From Clostridiales bacterium (lineage in GTDB: Bacteria; Bacillota; Clostridia; Oscillospirales; Oscillospiraceae), in NCBI GenBank assembly GCA_004555705.1, contig SFHI01000064.1, positions 1-15,251 on the forward strand: 15,251 nt of DNA, in the 5' to 3' direction. Position numbers and translations under genes: made by a program. Positions 12,629 through 15,251 of the stretch are shown in pieces. The notes under the pieces were generated by a model. That model saw only the letters and a list, made by a program, of their open reading frames with translations. It was not told where the DNA came from and did no database searches. Position 1 is the first letter of the stretch. Each line of letters opens with the position of its first letter.

Positions 12629-12668
12629 CCCCAATCCCCAATTTGCCGCGCTGCTGGGTTAACCCGAC
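12629..12668 (-). repeat. Inverted intergenic arm repeat (right border of type D)
   Basis: On the minus strand this reads GTCGGGTTAACCCAGC, then CGCGGCAAATTGGGGATTGG, aligning along its full length with the left arm at 12348-12386. It ends 9 bases from the stop codon of the regulator gene. Confidence 0.7.
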
Positions 12669-12676
12669 AGACTTTT

Positions 12677-13021
12677 TTAAATGGAATTTGCGGATTCAAC
12701 AGCTTCAACAAATTTGCTGACAATGTTGGACAGCAGCATATACTGGTTTTCGGACAGAGACTCGCATTTTTCGGCAATCGCGACGGCGCGGTTTTCCGTT
12801 TCAAAGCCAAAGAGAATCTGATCACTGGATACACTGAGAACGGTACAGACTCGTTTCTGCGTCGCAATGGAAACACCCACAACACCGCGCTCCAGATCGG
12901 AAACATACTGGGGAGAAACGTCGATGCGTTCCGCAAATTGCTCCTGGGTCAGCATTGCCTTCTCCCTTGCCCTTTTAATCTGCTCGCCAATCTGAATATT
13001 GATTTCCTTCTTAACACGCAT
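12677..13021 (-). CDS. Xre/HTH_3-type transcriptional regulator
   Basis: This is a small 114-residue DNA-binding protein. A helix-turn-helix of the Xre/Cro-C1 type covers about 12-70 (IGEQIKRAREKAMLTQEQFA, then ERIDVSPQYVSDLERG), and a short helical C-terminal tail probably serves in dimerisation. ATG 13021 is preferred because GGTGA lies 7 bases upstream; an in-frame ATG at 13078 would extend into the divergent promoter. The gene is transcribed away from the membrane-protein gene at 13164. The shared intergenic region carries an inverted repeat over the divergent -10 box, so this protein probably controls that gene and itself. The target role is inferred from position only. The gene is less GC-rich than the rnf genes. 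Confidence 0.85.
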   Translation of the reverse strand: MRVKKEINIQIGEQIKRAREKAMLTQEQFAERIDVSPQYVSDLERGVVGVSIATQKRVCTVLSVSSDQILFGFETENRAVAIAEKCESLSENQYMLLSNIVSKFVEAVESANSI

Positions 13022-13065
13022 TTTGCTGTCACCGTCCTTCACTATTAGTTTACCTAAGAGTGAAG

Positions 13066-13095
13066 TTGACAAACACAAAGTATTGCTATTATAAT
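13066..13095 (+). promoter_or_regulatory. Consensus sigma-A promoter of the membrane-protein gene
   Basis: TTGACA (13066-13071) and TATAAT (13090-13095) both match consensus exactly and are 18 bases apart. The TATAAT box lies inside the inverted repeat at 13081-13109. The reverse strand also reads TATAAT at 13093-13088, so the regulator gene may start from the same spot. Confidence 0.8.
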
Positions 13096-13109
13096 TGCTA
13101 ATAGCAATA
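13081..13109. promoter_or_regulatory. Likely operator between the divergent regulator and membrane-protein genes
   Basis: TATTGCTATT (13081-13090) is the exact complement of AATAGCAATA (13100-13109), with 9 bases between. Inside it lies a second palindrome, ATTGCT-AAT-AGCAAT (13094-13108). The half site ATTGCTA thus occurs twice forward and once inverted. The site covers the -10 box of the plus-strand promoter, as expected for repression by the adjacent Xre-type protein. Confidence 0.65.
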
Positions 13110-13163
13110 AACTTAGTTCAGCAATGCTCGCTTTCCAAAATAACGCATAGAAGGAGATCCGTT

Positions 13164-14981
13164 ATGAAGAACAATCCTACCTCCAAGCGCGGCGGCCCAC
13201 ACGCTATTCACTGCAAATTCCTTCTTCAGCTCGTTTTGATATTTGAATCATTGATGCAGCTGACCCACTCAGAGGCTCTGTTCGCGCCCTATTTGCTGGT
13301 TTACGCATTGGGCTTACTGGCCGCAGTGTCCTTGTACAAAGACGAGCTCCGGCGCAGCGGCAGCACCGCGCTTCCGGATCGGGAGCGGCAGCTTTGCAAT
13401 ATCGCGGCGGTTTTCTTCACGGTTCTGGTCAGTGGAGCAAATTATCCGCTTTGGCTGGAGTACTCCCTCGGTGAGAGTACACCGGCAGTCCTGCGGGCAG
13501 CCTATGGCTTCGTAATGTTCTTCTTTATCAGCGGCGGATGCTTTTTTGTGTTCCATGCCATCTTCCGCTGCATTTCGCTCCGCCCCGACAGAATCACATG
13601 GCGGGAGGCCGTCTGTCCGAAAGCTGAAATCCGGAAGCCCAGGAATCTGTTCCTTTTCAGTTTTTTCTCAATCGCGTTTGTCTATCTGTTTATCCTGTTC
13701 CTGATCAAGTATCCCGGCTTAATTGAATCCGATACGATTGTACAGTTTCGTGAGTGCCTGACCGGAGAATACAGCAACCGGAATCCCCTGTTTTCCACAC
13801 TTATCATCAGGCCCTTCGTGGCAGTGGGCATGGCGCTTTTTGACGACATCAATGCGTGCGCCGCCATGTATTTTGCCGTGCAGGCGATCTTTGTGGCTTT
13901 TGCGTTTGCCTGTGTGGTGAAAACCCTGGCGGAACTGAAAGCACCCCGCTGGCTTTTGATTGGCACCGTTCTTTTCTACGCGCTCATGCCCTATCACATT
14001 ATGTTCAGCATCGGCCATTCCAAGGATGTGCTGTTCTCTGTCAGCATCACGCTGTTTTGCCTGGTCTTGTACCGCCTGCTGGAACAGCCCAATGGGCCGA
14101 AAAGGGATTACTTCTTTCTTCTTGCGGCTTCTGTCGGCTTCTGCATGATGAGAAACAACGGAATCCTTGCGTTTGCGTTCTTTATCCTGGTGTATTTCTT
14201 CTCCTGCAAAAAGGAAAACAAGCGGATTCTTCTGATTTTGCTTCTGTCGGTGCTGCTGTGTATCTTCGTCAAGCGTCCGGTGCTGAACGCTCTGGAAATA
14301 CCTCAGTCCGATGTGTTTGAAAGCCTTTCCCTTCCGACACAGCAGATTGCCAGAACGGTGATAGACCATAACGATCTGACACCGGAGGAATTCGCGGTTT
14401 TAGACCCGATTATGAATGTGTCGATGCTCTCCCAGACTTATAACCCCGGATTGTCCGATCCCATCAAGGCACTGATTCACACCACCCTGCAGGGCAATCC
14501 CATAAGCCCGCGCCAGATGCTGTCCTTTGCAAAGCTGTGGTTTCAATTGGGCCTTCGTCATCCGATAACCTACGCAAAAGCGTTTGTTGATCTTACCTGC
14601 GGCTACTGGAACAGCGGTTATGCAGCCGCTCCCTGGTGTAATTTTATTGCCGAAAACAATCTTGGCCTGCATTTGACGAAGTCTGTGCCAATGCTGAATA
14701 TGCTCTTTGACCGCTATATCGGAGCATTTGACGATTTTTATTTTCTTCAGATCACGATATGCACCGGTCTTTTCGTTTGGGCCTACCTGGTTTCGGCCTT
14801 CATTTGCCTGATACGGAAGGATAAAGTGGGCGCGATCCTGTGTGTCCCCGTTTTGTGCGTGGCGCAGACTTTGATTCTGGGCGTTCCCGTTGCCTGTGAT
14901 CTGCGCTACATCTACTGCGCGTTTTGCGGATTGCCCTTTGTCCTTGCCCTGGCAACACGCCCGCTCCGGCAAATCCCGTGA
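13164..14981 (+). CDS. Polytopic membrane protein resembling DUF6020, possible GT-C glycosyltransferase
   Basis: This 605-residue protein has about a dozen hydrophobic segments. It resembles the DUF6020 group of Firmicute membrane proteins, for which a lipid-linked-sugar glycosyltransferase (GT-C fold) role is plausible but unproven. Notable conserved-looking loops are PGLIESDTIVQFR (184-196, acidic pair E188/D190 on a probable outer loop), NRNPLFST (205-212), PYHIMFSIGHSKD (276-288), MMRNNG (328-333) and PTQQIART (391-398). ATG 13164 follows AGAAGGAGATCCGTT; an in-frame start at 13095 would fall in the -10 box and is rejected. Codon use is visibly less GC-biased than in the rnf genes, consistent with acquisition from elsewhere together with the divergent regulator. 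O-antigen/teichoic-type polymerases are alternatives. Confidence 0.8.
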   Translation: MKNNPTSKRGGPHAIHCKFLLQLVLIFESLMQLTHSEALFAPYLLVYALGLLAAVSLYKDELRRSGSTALPDRERQLCNIAAVFFTVLVSGANYPLWLEYSLGESTPAVLRAAYGFVMFFFISGGCFFVFHAIFRCISLRPDRITWREAVCPKAEIRKPRNLFLFSFFSIAFVYLFILFLIKYPGLIESDTIVQFRECLTGEYSNRNPLFSTLIIRPFVAVGMALFDDINACAAMYFAVQAIFVAFAFACVVKTLAELKAPRWLLIGTVLFYALMPYHIMFSIGHSKDVLFSVSITLFCLVLYRLLEQPNGPKRDYFFLLAASVGFCMMRNNGILAFAFFILVYFFSCKKENKRILLILLLSVLLCIFVKRPVLNALEIPQSDVFESLSLPTQQIARTVIDHNDLTPEEFAVLDPIMNVSMLSQTYNPGLSDPIKALIHTTLQGNPISPRQMLSFAKLWFQLGLRHPITYAKAFVDLTCGYWNSGYAAAPWCNFIAENNLGLHLTKSVPMLNMLFDRYIGAFDDFYFLQITICTGLFVWAYLVSAFICLIRKDKVGAILCVPVLCVAQTLILGVPVACDLRYIYCAFCGLPFVLALATRPLRQIP

Positions 14982-14987
14982 TAAGCC

Positions 14988-15100
14988 AGCGGCTTTCGTA
15001 AGCTAATCGGCAAATTGGTGTTTGTAGGGCTGCGCCGAGTGGACAGTGGACAGTGGACAGTTAAGGTGTCCCTTCGGGACGATTAAAAAATGATAAAATC
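14988..15100 (+). repeat. Intergenic arm repeat followed by GTGGACA element (type E, left part)
   Basis: The arm CGGCTTTCGTAAGCTAATCG and GGCAAATTGGTGTTTGTAGG (to about 15026) is followed by three tandem GTGGACA units (15039-15059). TTAAGGTGTCCCTTCGGGAC then follows (15061-15080). The layout matches the ATTGACA element (tandem heptamer, TTAAGG, TCCCTTCGGGA) but with a different heptamer. The right half is not recognised before the window ends at 15251. The remaining sequence, 15101-15251, holds no gene or structure I can identify. Confidence 0.6.
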
Positions 15101-15251
15101 GGATAACGTTAAATTTCTGCGTAAATGTGGCGTTTTCTGACACCCTTATTTCAATTTCGTGTTAGTTTAAAACATTGGACCTAATCGTCAAATTGCCAAA
15201 AGGCCATCTTTGCGAAGAGAGCGGATTGGCAGAGCGGTATTCACATGGGCA

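Noticed and set aside
13095..13163. Earlier start for the membrane protein at 13095
   Set aside because: That start would overlap the -10 box of its own promoter; ATG 13164 has AGAAGGAG at proper spacing.
15190..15251. tRNA-like sequence near the right edge
   Set aside because: No acceptor stem or T-loop could be assembled from GAGCGGATTGGCAGAGCGG and its surroundings.

Overview
The window looks like chromosome of a GC-rich, strictly anaerobic Firmicute, most likely an Oscillospiraceae-type clostridium. The evidence is the protein content (a Wood-Ljungdahl acetyl-CoA synthase end, a clostridial-order rnfCDGEAB operon, PerR with rubredoxin and reverse rubrerythrin), strong AGGAGG ribosome binding sites and sigma-A promoters. 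This placement is an inference from gene content; no marker gene such as 16S rRNA is present.

Layout. Positions 2-298 (+) are the C-terminal end of the acetyl-CoA synthase beta subunit, closed by a strong terminator. Positions 754-2766 (-) encode a membrane-anchored zinc-ribbon and TPR-like repeat protein of unknown function with its own promoter and terminator. Positions 3296-8377 (-) are a complete six-gene Rnf operon (rnfC-D-G-E-A-B), with a clear promoter and terminator and short or overlapping junctions. Positions 9013-9978 (+) encode a CaCA-family Na+/Ca2+ antiporter. Positions 10403-12239 (+) form an oxygen and peroxide defence cluster: perR behind a promoter bracketed by two PerR-box-like palindromes, a 38-residue rubredoxin, a reverse rubrerythrin, and a flavin-reductase-like gene with no obvious start codon. 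Positions 12677-13021 (-) and 13164-14981 (+) are a divergent pair: a small Xre-type regulator and a large polytopic membrane protein resembling DUF6020. They share an intergenic palindrome.

How the genes work together. Rnf couples reduced ferredoxin oxidation to NAD+ reduction and ion pumping, and is the usual energy-conserving partner of a Wood-Ljungdahl pathway, whose acetyl-CoA synthase ends at the left edge. The antiporter could use the resulting ion gradient. The PerR, rubredoxin, rubrerythrin and flavin reductase set is a plausible NAD(P)H-to-peroxide/oxygen electron route protecting such oxygen-sensitive iron-sulfur enzymes.

The most unusual material is intergenic. Almost every large gap carries a copy of one end sequence (core close to GGCAAATTGGTGTTTG), often with an inverted partner on the far side, and quite different palindromic cores lie between the arms. 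The cores are a 175-178 bp MITE-like element (two copies), a GTAGGGGCGG element, a tandem ATTGACA element (two copies in opposite orientation around perR-rubredoxin), a related GTGGACA version, and a CCCCCTCGTTTGAGGGGGG element. This modular family of shared arms with swapped cores is the strongest candidate here for something not well described.
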